Assembly (NCBI RefSeq): GCF_019219825.1
Contig: NZ_JAHUXH010000005.1
Location: 186,001-250,000 of the forward strand
Direction of reading: 5' to 3'
DNA length: 64,000 nt
Origin: Streptomyces sp. TRM70350
GTDB lineage: Bacteria; Actinomycetota; Actinomycetes; Streptomycetales; Streptomycetaceae
Below the pieces are notes generated by a model, which searched no databases, was not told where the DNA came from, and worked only from the letters and a program-made list of their open reading frames with translations. The position numbers and the translations under genes were made by a program. Positions 1 through 7,699 of this stretch are shown here, piece after piece; within the stretch, counting starts at the first letter, position 1; every line of letters starts with the position of its first letter.

Positions 1-2649
1 GTACAGAAGACTTATTTGACGGACAATCTGCGCACAGCTCTTGTCGAGATTGGGAATCGACTGGCCGGCGACCCCGCCGCCAAGGCAGTCCATAGAATGC
101 AGACGGAATTCGGTGGTGGAAAGACCCACACCCTGCTGTCCGCCTATCATCTCTTTGGCAACGCCCGCGCTCTGTCGCGTACCCGGCTCGCCCGCCAGCT
201 CGCCCCCTCCCTCATGGATGGCCGCCTTCCGCAGGCCACTGTCGTAGTCCTCGATGGCTCCGGTCTGAGCCCGGATCGTGCCAAGGAGAACCGTTCCCCG
301 GGCCGTACCCTGCTCGGTCATCTCGCCTTTCAACTTGGCGGGCAAGAGGCGTATGAGGACGTTCGAACGGAGGACGAGGCCCGCCAAGCGACCTCCACCG
401 CTCATCTCGTGGCCCTGCTCAAGCGCTACACGCCCTGCCTCATCCTTATGGACGAGACTCTCGAGTACCTGGCGAAGACCATCACTGCCGATGGCGACCA
501 GGGCGCGCTGACCACCAACACGCTCGTCTTCATAAAGGAGTTGACCACCGCGGTCGCCAATACTCCCGGCGCCTGCCTGGTCGCGACCCTCACCGCTTCC
601 CACCTCGAAGACTTCACAGGTATCAACCACGAGGATCTGCTGGAGCGCTTGGCGAAGATATTCGGCCGGACGGAGAACGTCATCACGCCTGTCGAGGGCG
701 ATGACATCTTTCCTGTCCTGCATACCCGGCTGTTCCAGAGCACTGGGACTCCTGCCCAGCGCCGTACGGTCGCGGACGCTTACGGCGACTACTACGCCGA
801 GCAGTTCGGTGACGCTCTCCCAGCTGTTTACCGTGATCCTGTCTACCGCGACCGCATCGAGGCCGCTTACCCCTTCCACCCCGAGCTGATCGACCTGCTC
901 ACCCATCGCTGGGGCTCGCTGTCCGGCTTCCAGCGCACGCGCGGTGCACTGCGCACCCTCGCGCACAGCATTAAGGCTCTCCATGCGGAGGGGCGTGTCT
1001 CCCCACTCATTCACCCGGGGGACATCCCTCTTCATGACCCTGGGGTGCGGGCCGAGATTTTGAAGATCACCGGTGGTTCCTACCTGTCGGCTCTGAACGC
1101 CGACATCATTCGCGAGGACTCGCGAGCCCGCATCGAGGACCAGCGCCGCGGCGGCGAGATCGAGAAGTTGCGACTCGCGACCAAGCTCGCCACGACAGCC
1201 TTCGTCAACTCCTTCGGCTCCGACAGGGTCCTGGGTGCATCCGACGCCCAGATGACCGTCGGTGTGGGCCGACCGGGGCTGTCTCGCGGCGCCCTCGAGG
1301 ATGTCCGGGACACCGTCAAGAATGTCGCCTGGTACATGCGCTACGAGGGCGGCCGCTACCGTTTCACCACCGAACCCAACCTGAACAAGGTCATCGTGGA
1401 GCGCGAGAGCGCTGTACCCGAGGACACGATCGCCGAGCTGTTGGAAGAGGCCACCAAGAGTGTGGCTCCGGCCAAGTCCCCCTGGCGCACGCAGACCGGC
1501 GTCCTGAGCTCTGCGGACGTCCGTGACGAACCTCGTCTGACACTCGCTCTGCTCGATCCCGAGCACCGGGTCGAGCCTTCCGAACCAGGCACCGTTGGGG
1601 ACGCAGCCCACCGGATCCTGAGCGAATACGACCAGTCCGGCCGTACCAACAAGAACGCACTGGTCGTGGTCGCTCCCGACACCGGCACCCTCGGCCGTGC
1701 CCGTGCACTGGCACGGACCCTGGCGGCGATGCGCGAACTGCGAGACGACGTACACCGACTGAAGCGGTTCAATCAGGAACAGCAGGCCGACCTGCGAGAG
1801 AGGGTCGCACGCGCTGAGGATCGACTCCCTGCGCTGCTCACCATGGCCTACCGCCATGTGTTCTTGCTGGCCAACGGCACGGGCGGATCCCCGCCCACCA
1901 CACAGCACCTCGACCTCGGGGCCGCCCGCGCCAGCGAGACCGTCACCTCCCGGGTTACGGAACGACTGCGCTCGGGTGACGGTCTACTGGACAGGCTCGC
2001 TCCGGCAGCGTTGTTGTCAGACCGCTTCAACCTGCTTCCGGCAGACGTGGAGGCTGTCGAGATAGAGGACCTGCTCAAGGCATTCCGTCGCTTCCCGAGG
2101 CTACCGAAACTCGCCTCTGCCGAGGTGCTGCGCGACTGTCTCACAGAGGGGGTAAGGCGTGGAGTCTTCGGCCTCATTTCGGGCGCCACCTGGCAGGCGG
2201 CCGACGCAGTGGTCCGCATCGGGGAGGAGATCTCACCGGATGAGATCGACTTCCAGCCGGGCACCTGGCTGGTAAGGGCCGCCCGCGCCCAGGCCCTACG
2301 CGGCCCTGAGGCACCTCCCTCGCATCCTTCTGGCACCAGTAGCACGCGGACAGGGACGTCTGTCGGCCCCGGGACCAGAGAGCCGACGGCCTCAGAGGAA
2401 CCAGTACCAAGGCCGCCCTCAGCAGGGCCCACCGGTCTGCGACTGCGTATTACAGACGTCCCGGCCGACAAAGTTCGCGATGTCGTAAAAGTGGCGGTGC
2501 TGCCTTTCGCCGCACAGGGCGCCGAGGTCCGCGTAGAACTGGACGTCTCCGTTCGATCCTCGAAGCCGATACCCCCGCATGTCATTGACTTGGTCGTTGA
2601 GGAGGGTCTCGGCCAGCTTGGTCTCCGGGCTGAGACGCACGAACAATAG
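1..2649 (+). CDS. DUF499-family P-loop ATPase, 5' end outside the window
   Basis: The reading frame is open from base 1, so the true start lies to the left; the TTG at 16 is probably internal. The segment matches the family block that begins with a KTYLT motif and leads into a P-loop, FGGGKTH at about residue 33 of the ORF. A Walker-B-like LILMDE follows near residue 143. The C-terminal part has a Pro/Ser/Thr/Gly-rich linker at about residues 760-800 and then a small beta-rich domain. DUF499 ATPases are large cytoplasmic proteins often found beside DUF1156-type DNA methyltransferases in defence or mobile islands; the partner genes would be left of the window. It sits just inside the attachment site at 2907-2948, so it is probably cargo of the integrated element. 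The exact function is not known to me. Confidence 0.8.
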   Translation, partial: VQKTYLTDNLRTALVEIGNRLAGDPAAKAVHRMQTEFGGGKTHTLLSAYHLFGNARALSRTRLARQLAPSLMDGRLPQATVVVLDGSGLSPDRAKENRSPGRTLLGHLAFQLGGQEAYEDVRTEDEARQATSTAHLVALLKRYTPCLILMDETLEYLAKTITADGDQGALTTNTLVFIKELTTAVANTPGACLVATLTASHLEDFTGINHEDLLERLAKIFGRTENVITPVEGDDIFPVLHTRLFQSTGTPAQRRTVADAYGDYYAEQFGDALPAVYRDPVYRDRIEAAYPFHPELIDLLTHRWGSLSGFQRTRGALRTLAHSIKALHAEGRVSPLIHPGDIPLHDPGVRAEILKITGGSYLSALNADIIREDSRARIEDQRRGGEIEKLRLATKLATTAFVNSFGSDRVLGASDAQMTVGVGRPGLSRGALEDVRDTVKNVAWYMRYEGGRYRFTTEPNLNKVIVERESAVPEDTIAELLEEATKSVAPAKSPWRTQTGVLSSADVRDEPRLTLALLDPEHRVEPSEPGTVGDAAHRILSEYDQSGRTNKNALVVVAPDTGTLGRARALARTLAAMRELRDDVHRLKRFNQEQQADLRERVARAEDRLPALLTMAYRHVFLLANGTGGSPPTTQHLDLGAARASETVTSRVTERLRSGDGLLDRLAPAALLSDRFNLLPADVEAVEIEDLLKAFRRFPRLPKLASAEVLRDCLTEGVRRGVFGLISGATWQAADAVVRIGEEISPDEIDFQPGTWLVRAARAQALRGPEAPPSHPSGTSSTRTGTSVGPGTREPTASEEPVPRPPSAGPTGLRLRITDVPADKVRDVVKVAVLPFAAQGAEVRVELDVSVRSSKPIPPHVIDLVVEEGLGQLGLRAETHEQ

Positions 2650-2779
2650 GCAGCGACGTCCTCGATGCCGCAGCAAAGGGAACGGCGTGGCCTCGGAATG
2701 CCAAGTGACGGCGCGCTCGCGCAAGCTTGCTCGTGCAACGTGACGCACTACCACGGCTATCGCACCGCTGGTCCACCGC

Positions 2780-2812
2780 CTGGGAGAAAACTGGGAGAAG
2801 ATCTTCTCCCAG
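2780..2812. repeat. Perfect 22-bp palindrome plus a direct heptamer copy
   Basis: Bases 2791-2812 form a gapless perfect palindrome. Its half contains GGGAGAA, and a third copy of that heptamer lies directly upstream at 2782-2788, so there are two direct copies and one inverted copy within 33 bases. It lies between the ATPase stop and the attachment site. It could be a terminator for the ATPase gene or a set of arm-type sites for the recombinase of the element; the sequence alone does not decide. Confidence 0.55.
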
Positions 2813-2906
2813 AACCCCTGTCGGGCCATTCCAGACCAACCGAGGCCAACCCCCCTGACCTGCACAAACAGCACCCCGAGCAGGTAGGGATCTTGACCGA
2901 ACCTCA

Positions 2907-2948
2907 TTCGGGACGAAGGGGTCGTGGGTTCAAATCCCGCCACCCCGA
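2907..2948 (+). other. 3' tRNA-Pro(CGG) fragment, attachment site of an integrated element
   Basis: The fragment starts at the anticodon loop (2907-2913, anticodon CGG at 2909-2911). It continues through the 3' anticodon stem CGAAG, a five-base variable loop, a complete T-arm (GTGGG, TTCAAAT, CCCGC) and the 3' acceptor strand CACCCCG with discriminator A. No D-arm or 5' acceptor strand lies upstream, so it is not a functional tRNA. Tyrosine-recombinase elements that use the 3' half of a tRNA leave exactly this remnant at the end away from the intact tRNA. pSAM2 of Streptomyces ambofaciens is known to use tRNA-Pro with this anticodon. The element therefore lies to the left and the chromosome to the right. 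Confidence 0.8.
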
Positions 2949-2963
2949 CAGAGAAACACCAGG

Positions 2964-2999
2964 TCAGGCCCGGTGCTGAGAGATCAGCGCCGGGCCTGA
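2964..2999 (+). terminator. Strong hairpin after the tRNA fragment
   Basis: Sixteen-base arms at 2964-2979 and 2984-2999 pair with one G.T wobble around a GAGA loop. There is no long T tract. It is most simply the original transcription terminator of the tRNA-Pro gene, which supports the reading that sequence to the right is ancestral chromosome. Confidence 0.7.
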
Positions 3000-3111
3000 T
3001 GTGCTGTACGGCCCCGCGGACACCACCACCGACGGGCGGCACCGCCTCGATCGCCTTGAAGTCGGCGGCGCCCAGCGAAGACAGCCCTACGGGCGCCCGG
3101 GTCTCCCGACG

Positions 3112-3640
3112 TCATTCCTGGGGCTCGTGGCGTTCCTCGGCGGTCCGGGGGTCCTCCGCGGGGATCGGGTGTGCCTGATGGGTGCCGGTGTCAATGAGGA
3201 TCTGTTCGGCAGGGTGACGTTGTCGGCCCGGACGGCCCTGGCCATCGCGGCACGGGCGGCGTCGGGTGTCGCGTGCGGCGGGACCACGAGAAGGGAGAAG
3301 TGGTCCTGGCCGCCCCGAGTGATCAGGACAGTGTCGTTACCGACCGGGAAGGAGTCGATATGGACGACCTGGTCGTCGATGACCAGGCGCGTGGGAAGTT
3401 CATCCCATGCCTGCGTCCAGGCCGACGCGCGTGATGAGGCCGACGTGCCTCGTCAGCATGTGGATGAGGTCGGGCAACTCCGCACTGATGTCGCGGGAAC
3501 GCGGCCACCATGCGCCGTCGGGGTTGTCCTTCCCGGGATTGCGTCGTCTCCAGCCGCAGGAGAACTGTCCCGGGTTTCGCGGTCCGGTGGATCGCGTCCG
3601 GCAGGAGCCCAGGGGCGCGAGGGATGTCGGATTCGGTCAT
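3112..3640 (-). pseudogene. DUF5994 pseudogene with three frameshifts
   Basis: Starting from ATG at 3640 (MTESDIPRAPGLLPDAIH), the reverse strand encodes a DUF5994 protein in pieces. The signature DGAWWPRSRD, also present in the two intact copies at 3920 and 8191, is recovered only after a +1 shift near 3522. A second +1 shift near 3403 restores the stretch DELPTRLVIDDQVVHIDSF, which is otherwise stopped by TGA. A third shift, a one-base loss near 3207, restores EQILIDTGTHQAHPIPAED and the natural TGA at 3112-3114. Rebuilt length is about 176 residues, normal for the family. It is oriented against the intact paralogues, so it is not a simple tandem copy. Sequencing error is possible, but three separate indels make decay more likely. 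Confidence 0.8.
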
Positions 3641-3919
3641 GGTGCGTCCGTCTGTCTGCGGGATTCGCTGTCGCCGCCGAACGCGGGACCTCGTCCTCTC
3701 ACCGTAGGTCGTGCGCCGCCGCACCGGCTGCGCTCGCCGGCGGTTCCGGACTCGTTGCCCTCTCTGTGAAATGCCTGCTCACGCGCACGTCCCGGGGCCC
3801 CGGAGCGGCGTAGAGTGAAAGCACCGGGAGTACTTCGCACACCGGCCGCCATGTCGGTGTCGTTCCCTGCGATCAACAACACCGGCCTCCAAGAGGAGGA
3901 CCGGGGACAGGTCCGCGTC
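3641..3919 (+). promoter_or_regulatory. Upstream region and leader of the DUF5994 gene at 3920
   Basis: The 100 bases before the likely ATG at 3920 resemble those before the second DUF5994 gene at 8191. Shared blocks include a TAG(A/T)GTG element (near 3811 and 8079), then AGCACCG, a TCGCACACCGGC block (near 3836 and 8104), and GGTCCGC(A/G)TCATG at the start codon. The TAGnGT box could be a -10 element, but I see no convincing -35. The similarity suggests co-regulation or simple shared ancestry. Confidence 0.4.
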
Positions 3920-4480
3920 ATGACCGCGACCGTCGAAGCTACGATCATCAAAGAGCCCCTGCCTTCGGCGTCGGCCCGGCTGTCTCTGGCCCCGACCGGC
4001 TCGGTTTCAGGTCTCCTGGACGGTGCCTGGTGGCCCCGCTCCCGTGATCTCCTCCGGGAGATCCCCACTCTGACGGACGTGCTGGACGCGTGCTGGGGCC
4101 GGATCACCCGCGTCACCGTGAACCCGGCCCACTGGCCCGTCATCCCGCGCAAGGTCCCCGTCACGGGGCACACGGTGCATGTCGGCTGGTTCGCCGACGA
4201 GCAGGACCCGAACAAAGTGATCCTCCTCTCCTACACGGTGGGCCGCCTGGACCTGCTGGTGATCCCTCCGGAGACGGAGCCGGCCGCCGCCGCCCGGCTG
4301 ATGGCAGCAGCAACCGTTCCGGGAGGTATCCGCACCGCCAGCGGTCTGATGGCCGACGAGGCCATGAGCCACGACGCGGCGGAGGCTCGGAGCCGGGAAG
4401 AGGAATGGGAGACCGATGGCGGAGCCTCTTCGGCGGCAGGAGCCGCGATCTGGATCTTGAGTTGCGCCCTCAGGAGGTGA
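3920..4480 (+). CDS. DUF5994 family protein
   Basis: A 186-residue cytoplasmic protein from ATG 3920; the frame stays open upstream to 3815, but the leader comparison with the paralogue at 8191 supports the internal ATG. It carries the family signature DGAWWPRSRD near residue 35, followed by WGRITRV, HWPVIPRKVP, HVGWF and DLLVIPPET blocks shared with the copy at 8191. The last 40 residues are acidic and variable. DUF5994 is common in Streptomyces stress and accessory regions; no biochemical function is known to me. A broken relative of the small membrane-protein gene follows it, as an intact one follows the second copy, so a two-gene unit seems to have been duplicated. Confidence 0.8.
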   Translation: MTATVEATIIKEPLPSASARLSLAPTGSVSGLLDGAWWPRSRDLLREIPTLTDVLDACWGRITRVTVNPAHWPVIPRKVPVTGHTVHVGWFADEQDPNKVILLSYTVGRLDLLVIPPETEPAAAARLMAAATVPGGIRTASGLMADEAMSHDAAEARSREEEWETDGGASSAAGAAIWILSCALRR

Positions 4481-4522
4481 GGACGGGGAGACAGCCGTCA
4501 CTGTCGCCGTGACATCGCGGGA

Positions 4523-4693
4523 ATGTTCCTGATCCACCGGCTCAACGCGCAGCATGACGAAAGGACCGGGGCGTTCCACTACAGCGATGCCCTACCGGGA
4601 ATCGGTCGGCGGACACATAAGAGCCCACGTGCCACCGTGCCGAAGGGTCCTGCCGACGCCACATGCCGTGAGCATCAAGAGGGGAGCCGCTGA
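4523..4693 (+). pseudogene. Remnant of a small membrane-protein gene
   Basis: The 56-residue frame begins MFLIHRLNAQHDERTGAFHY and aligns with residues 25 onward of the protein at 8798-9046 (VIHRLNIQNADRIAVHRY), including the following ALPG/PLPG segment. The N-terminal membrane helix of the intact protein is missing in this frame; a hydrophobic AVTVAV stretch lies just upstream in another frame, which suggests a frameshift inside the helix. It sits after a DUF5994 gene, as the intact copy does. Confidence 0.55.
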
Positions 4694-4753
4694 TGACGCA
4701 GACCTGCATCCAGCCAGAGGTGGGTGTGGGGCGACGGCCGACACACCGACCGA

Positions 4754-4823
4754 CACGTCGCCCCTGATGCACGTCGCCCCTGATGCACGTCGTCCTGCAT
4801 GAGCAAACACGTCGTCCTGAATG
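4754..4823. repeat. Short tandem repeat of CACGTCG units
   Basis: Two perfect 16-base units (4754-4769 and 4770-4785) are followed by two diverged units starting at 4786 and 4808, the last after a six-base insertion. The repeats end just upstream of the ATG at 4840. They could reflect slippage only, or form part of the leader of the broken gene that follows. Confidence 0.6.
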
Positions 4824-4839
4824 GGCAAAGGGGTCACCC

Positions 4840-5100
4840 ATGAAGTCACCGGAACTGCCGCCGGCCGGGCACGCGGAGGTTCGTATCGTTGCCGCGGACC
4901 CGGAGGCGGCTCGCCATGTCGCGGAGATTCTCCGCCGTTGCTTTGCCGCCGCCGAAGCGCGCAGCTAACCCGCAGGGGGCGACGGAGGAACACGCCTCCA
5001 CCTCACCGTGGACACCACGCGCATGGCGGAGCCGGTCCGCTCCTGGCTGTTGACCAGCCAGTCCTCCCGGGACGATCAGACACAGCCGGACGAAATCTGA
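4840..5100 (+). pseudogene. Small conserved gene interrupted by an in-frame TAA
   Basis: From ATG 4840 the product begins MKSPELPPAGHAEVRIVAAD and stops at TAA 4966-4968 after 42 codons. The same frame then continues without any further stop for another 43 codons (GTRLHLTVDTTRMAEPVRSW and a DDQTQPDEI ending) to TGA 5098-5100. Composition and codon use do not change across the TAA. The simplest reading is a single nonsense mutation in an 86-codon gene that once encoded a small alpha/beta protein. I do not recognise a function. A ribosome could still make the 42-residue N-terminal half. Confidence 0.6.
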
Positions 5101-5184
5101 GGAGATGCCCCTCAGTAGGGGAAGGAGGATTCCGCCCCAAGACGTACGGGTTTCCGTCGATGCCGGCACGAGAGGCAGGCGACC

Positions 5185-5457
5185 ATGGCGACACTGCACG
5201 AGCGGAAGCACTACCGCGAGGCGATCATGAAGACCCTGTACGAGGCCGTCGAAGGCAATCGCCTCCTCGGCCTCACCGGGGCACAACTGCGCGAGGGCCT
5301 CGCCATGCCGGAGGAAGACCTGGCCGCCGCCTGCACGTACTTGGCGGCCGAGGGACTGATCCAGGTCGACTGGGCGCGAGGAAACACACCCGCGATGGTC
5401 GCACTGACACACAAGGGGATCCAGCTCATGGAGACCGAGGAGAAGGACAGTGACTGA
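5185..5457 (+). CDS. Small winged-helix-like protein
   Basis: A 90-residue soluble protein from ATG 5185. Helical N-terminus (ERKHYREAIMKTLYEAVEGN), then a segment resembling a winged-helix recognition unit (LTGAQLREGLAMPEEDLAAA, CTYLAAEGLIQVDW) and a short hairpin (MVALTHKGIQLMETE) typical of the wing. Such single-domain proteins are common in actinobacteria and may bind DNA. The product is predicted from fold resemblance only. The reading frame is intact even though both neighbouring genes are broken. Confidence 0.65.
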   Translation: MATLHERKHYREAIMKTLYEAVEGNRLLGLTGAQLREGLAMPEEDLAAACTYLAAEGLIQVDWARGNTPAMVALTHKGIQLMETEEKDSD

Positions 5458-5830
5458 CACGGCACACGCCGCCCTCAGGGCTCGGGCCGGTCACATGCCA
5501 CTTGCCTGAACGACGTAGGGCCCTTGCCGTTAGCGTGAAGGAAGGAGGCGCGACAGGCCGCCTGTGCGGAGAGTGGTGACCGAAGACGACGGATACCGGA
5601 CTACCGAACCGGCCCGAGACCCCTAGCGCGGGATCATCGGGCGAGCGCGGCGGGAACAGTGCGGGGGTGCCGCACGGAAGCGATCCGGGGTCGCGGCCAT
5701 ACAACGATCGCCGACGGTGTGGTGGCGAAGATCGCCGGGATGGCGGCCCGGGATGTGCCGGGCGTCCATTCGATGGGCGATGGGTTCGCCCGTGGCATGG
5801 GGGCCATGCGTGAACGTATGCCCCGTGCCG

Positions 5831-5880
5831 GCGGGAAGTCCGTCACCAGCGGGGTGCGGGAAGTCCGTCACCAGCGGGGT
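5831..5880 (+). repeat. Perfect 25-bp tandem duplication inside the Asp23 relic
   Basis: Bases 5831-5855 and 5856-5880 are identical. Because 25 is not a multiple of three, the duplication shifts the reading frame of the Asp23-type gene. The complete identity of the copies points to a recent event. Confidence 0.9.
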
Positions 5881-6048
5881 GAAGGTCGAGGTCGGCGGGA
5901 TTACAGACCGCGGCCGGCCTGGAGATCGTCGTTGAGTACGGCGTCTCCATCATCGATGTCGCGGGCGACGTCAGAGAGAACGTGATCGCTGCCATCGAGC
6001 GGATGACCGGTCTGGAAGTTGTCGAGGTCAACATCGCGGTCGGCGATG

Positions 6049-6070
6049 TGCCTTTGTTCTGCCTTTGTTC
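6049..6070 (+). repeat. Perfect 11-bp tandem duplication inside the Asp23 relic
   Basis: Bases 6049-6059 and 6060-6070 are identical and shift the frame just before the acidic C-terminal tail of the Asp23-type protein. It is the second exact small duplication in one gene. Confidence 0.9.
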
Positions 6071-6190
6071 GACGGGGACGAGGAACAACCAGAGCGGCGG
6101 CTCGAGCAATCGCTGCCGGAGCAGCGGGGTGGGACGGCGCCACGGGGCACCGCCGCCGGTTGTCGTGCTCGCGGGTGTGGAAGGCCGGCG

Positions 6191-7192
6191 TCAGGCGCGA
6201 CGGGCCGCGACCCGCTCCTCCGTCGGCCAGCGCACGTCGTGCACCCAGCCGAGGCGTTCGAGGAGGCGGATGACGGCGGCGGAGGGGTCGAGCTGTCCGC
6301 GGTCGACGCCGTGGCGGGCGCTGGTGGGGTCGGCGTGGTGGAGGTTGTGCCAGCTCTCGCCGAACGACAGCAGGGCCAGCGGCCACAGGTTGGTGGCCCG
6401 GTCGTGGCGCCGGGTGCGGAACGGGCGCTCACCGATCATGTGACAGAGGGAGTTCACGCTCCAGGTGACGTGGTGGAGCAGCGCGATGCGCACAAGTCCC
6501 GCCCACAGCAGGGCGGTCACGCCGTACAGCCACGTGCCGCCGATGGCCCAGCCCACTACGAACGGCAGGGCGAGCGTGAGGACGCACAGCGCCGGGAAGG
6601 CACGGGCGACGGCACGGATGTCGCGGTCGGCCAGCAGGTCGGGGGCATACCGGTCGGCGGGTGTGCGGTCGTTGCGGAACAGCCAGCCGACGTGCGCGTG
6701 CAACAGCCCACGCAACTGGCCGCGCAGATGCGTGCCGTAGCGGTACGGGGAGTGCGGGTCCCCCGGCCGGTCGGTGAACGCATGGTGGCGGCGATGGGTG
6801 GCGACCCAGCCGATGACGTCGCCCTGGAAACTCATCGAACCGGCCACCGCGAGCGCGATCCGCACGGGGCGGACGGCCCGATAGCCGCCGTGGGTGAGAC
6901 CGCGGTGGAAGCCGACCGTGACACCGAGACCCGTGATCGTGTAGAGGACGAGGGCGAGCACGATGTCGGCGGGGTGGATGAGCCTCCCCCACAGCAGCCA
7001 GCCGGCGAGACCGATCGCCACGAACGGCAGAACCACGATCACCGCGGTCACTGTGACATACAGCCGCCCACTGCCGCTGCGCACGGGCGCCGGGCCGTCG
7101 GGCGGGAAGGGGGACGTCCCGTCGTAGCCCTGGGACGGCGGGGCGGGATCCGGCGGTGTGACCGTCGTGGACGTGGTGGGACTGAGTGGCAT
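6191..7192 (-). CDS. Acyl-CoA delta-9 desaturase (membrane di-iron)
   Basis: A 333-residue integral membrane protein from ATG 7192, chosen because GAGGAGCC lies at the right distance; the frame runs upstream to 7420. It carries the three histidine boxes of the stearoyl-CoA desaturase family in order: HRGLTH, HRRHH and HNLHH. Hydrophobic segments lie before the first box and between the second and third. It would introduce a cis double bond into saturated fatty acyl chains, using iron, oxygen and an electron donor, and so control membrane fluidity. Length is normal for the bacterial family. The neighbours are stress-related, which fits a membrane-adaptation role. It is convergent with the broken Asp23-type gene. 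Confidence 0.92.
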   Translation of the reverse strand: MPLSPTTSTTVTPPDPAPPSQGYDGTSPFPPDGPAPVRSGSGRLYVTVTAVIVVLPFVAIGLAGWLLWGRLIHPADIVLALVLYTITGLGVTVGFHRGLTHGGYRAVRPVRIALAVAGSMSFQGDVIGWVATHRRHHAFTDRPGDPHSPYRYGTHLRGQLRGLLHAHVGWLFRNDRTPADRYAPDLLADRDIRAVARAFPALCVLTLALPFVVGWAIGGTWLYGVTALLWAGLVRIALLHHVTWSVNSLCHMIGERPFRTRRHDRATNLWPLALLSFGESWHNLHHADPTSARHGVDRGQLDPSAAVIRLLERLGWVHDVRWPTEERVAARRA

Positions 7193-7507
7193 ACGTGGCT
7201 CCTCGGCCTGAGTGCGGATGGCGCGGCCGGGGTCACGGGCTGCCCATGTGATGGGGGTCGCGAGGACGGGGCCGGTTCGGACACCGGCATACGAAGAGCC
7301 CTCGGTTCCTCCACCGTACTCCCGCACGCTCCGAGACGGGGCGGGCCGGATCGCGTGGCCACCGCGTTGACACGGACCGTTGCCGGGCGTTGACTGGCGG
7401 CACGGTGCAGGGCCATGCAACTCCGGAACACACGGCGAAGCATTCCGCCTTCCCGCCTCGCCCAGACCCCGCGGGAATCCATCTACCGGACAACAGCGAG
7501 GCCGGCC

Positions 7508-7699
7508 ATGACCGTTTCACGGACCATCAGGAACCAGGCGCAGACGATGAAGGGCAGGATCGCGGACGAGCTCGGCCGGGTCACCCGCAACAGGCGACTG
7601 CAGCGCCGGGGCAGGACCGACCGGGTTTCCGGAAGCCTCAAACAGGCCGTCGAGAAGACCAAGGACGCCTTCAGGCGGAACGGAAGCGGCCCCCGATGA
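7508..7699 (+). CDS. CsbD family stress protein
   Basis: A 63-residue very basic protein from ATG 7508 (MTVSRTIRNQAQTMKGRIAD). It has the CsbD pattern of charged helix, a GRVTRNRRLQRRGRTDRVSG segment where other members have TGN..L.AEGK.DQ.KG, and a final KQAVEKTKDAF helix. CsbD proteins are made under sigma-B-type general stress control; their biochemical role is unknown. The acidic residues usual in the middle are replaced by arginine here, so the protein may have diverged. Its stop overlaps the next start (ATGA), so the two are probably translated together. Confidence 0.75.
   Translation: MTVSRTIRNQAQTMKGRIADELGRVTRNRRLQRRGRTDRVSGSLKQAVEKTKDAFRRNGSGPR

Larger units (their letters stand above)
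5576..6130 (+). pseudogene. Asp23/Gls24-family gene, multiply frameshifted
   Basis: Fragments in different frames together give a complete Asp23/Gls24 (alkaline-shock) protein: TTIADGVVAKIAGMAARDVP and a GVHSMG block, then KSVTSGVKVEVG, then LEIVVEYGVSIIDVAGDVRE followed by NVIAAIERMTGLEVVEVNIA, and finally an acidic DGDEEQPERRLEQ tail. The pieces are separated by a stop near 5623, a base loss near 5698, a perfect 25-bp tandem duplication (5831-5880), a small indel near 5902, and a perfect 11-bp tandem duplication (6049-6070). The original start is probably GTG 5576. The original stop cannot be placed; the end given is approximate. Intact family members are small cytoplasmic stress or envelope-associated proteins. 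Confidence 0.8.

Noticed and set aside
2907..2948. A functional tRNA-Pro gene
   Set aside because: No D-arm or 5' acceptor strand is present upstream, and the sequence before the anticodon loop cannot pair with the 3' half.
3001..3813. Forward ORF of 270 codons
   Set aside because: It is antisense to the DUF5994 relic, whose conserved blocks are readable on the reverse strand.
6065..7393. Forward ORF of 442 codons across the desaturase gene
   Set aside because: Only its first 15 codons are meaningful, as the acidic tail of the Asp23 relic; the rest is antisense to the desaturase.
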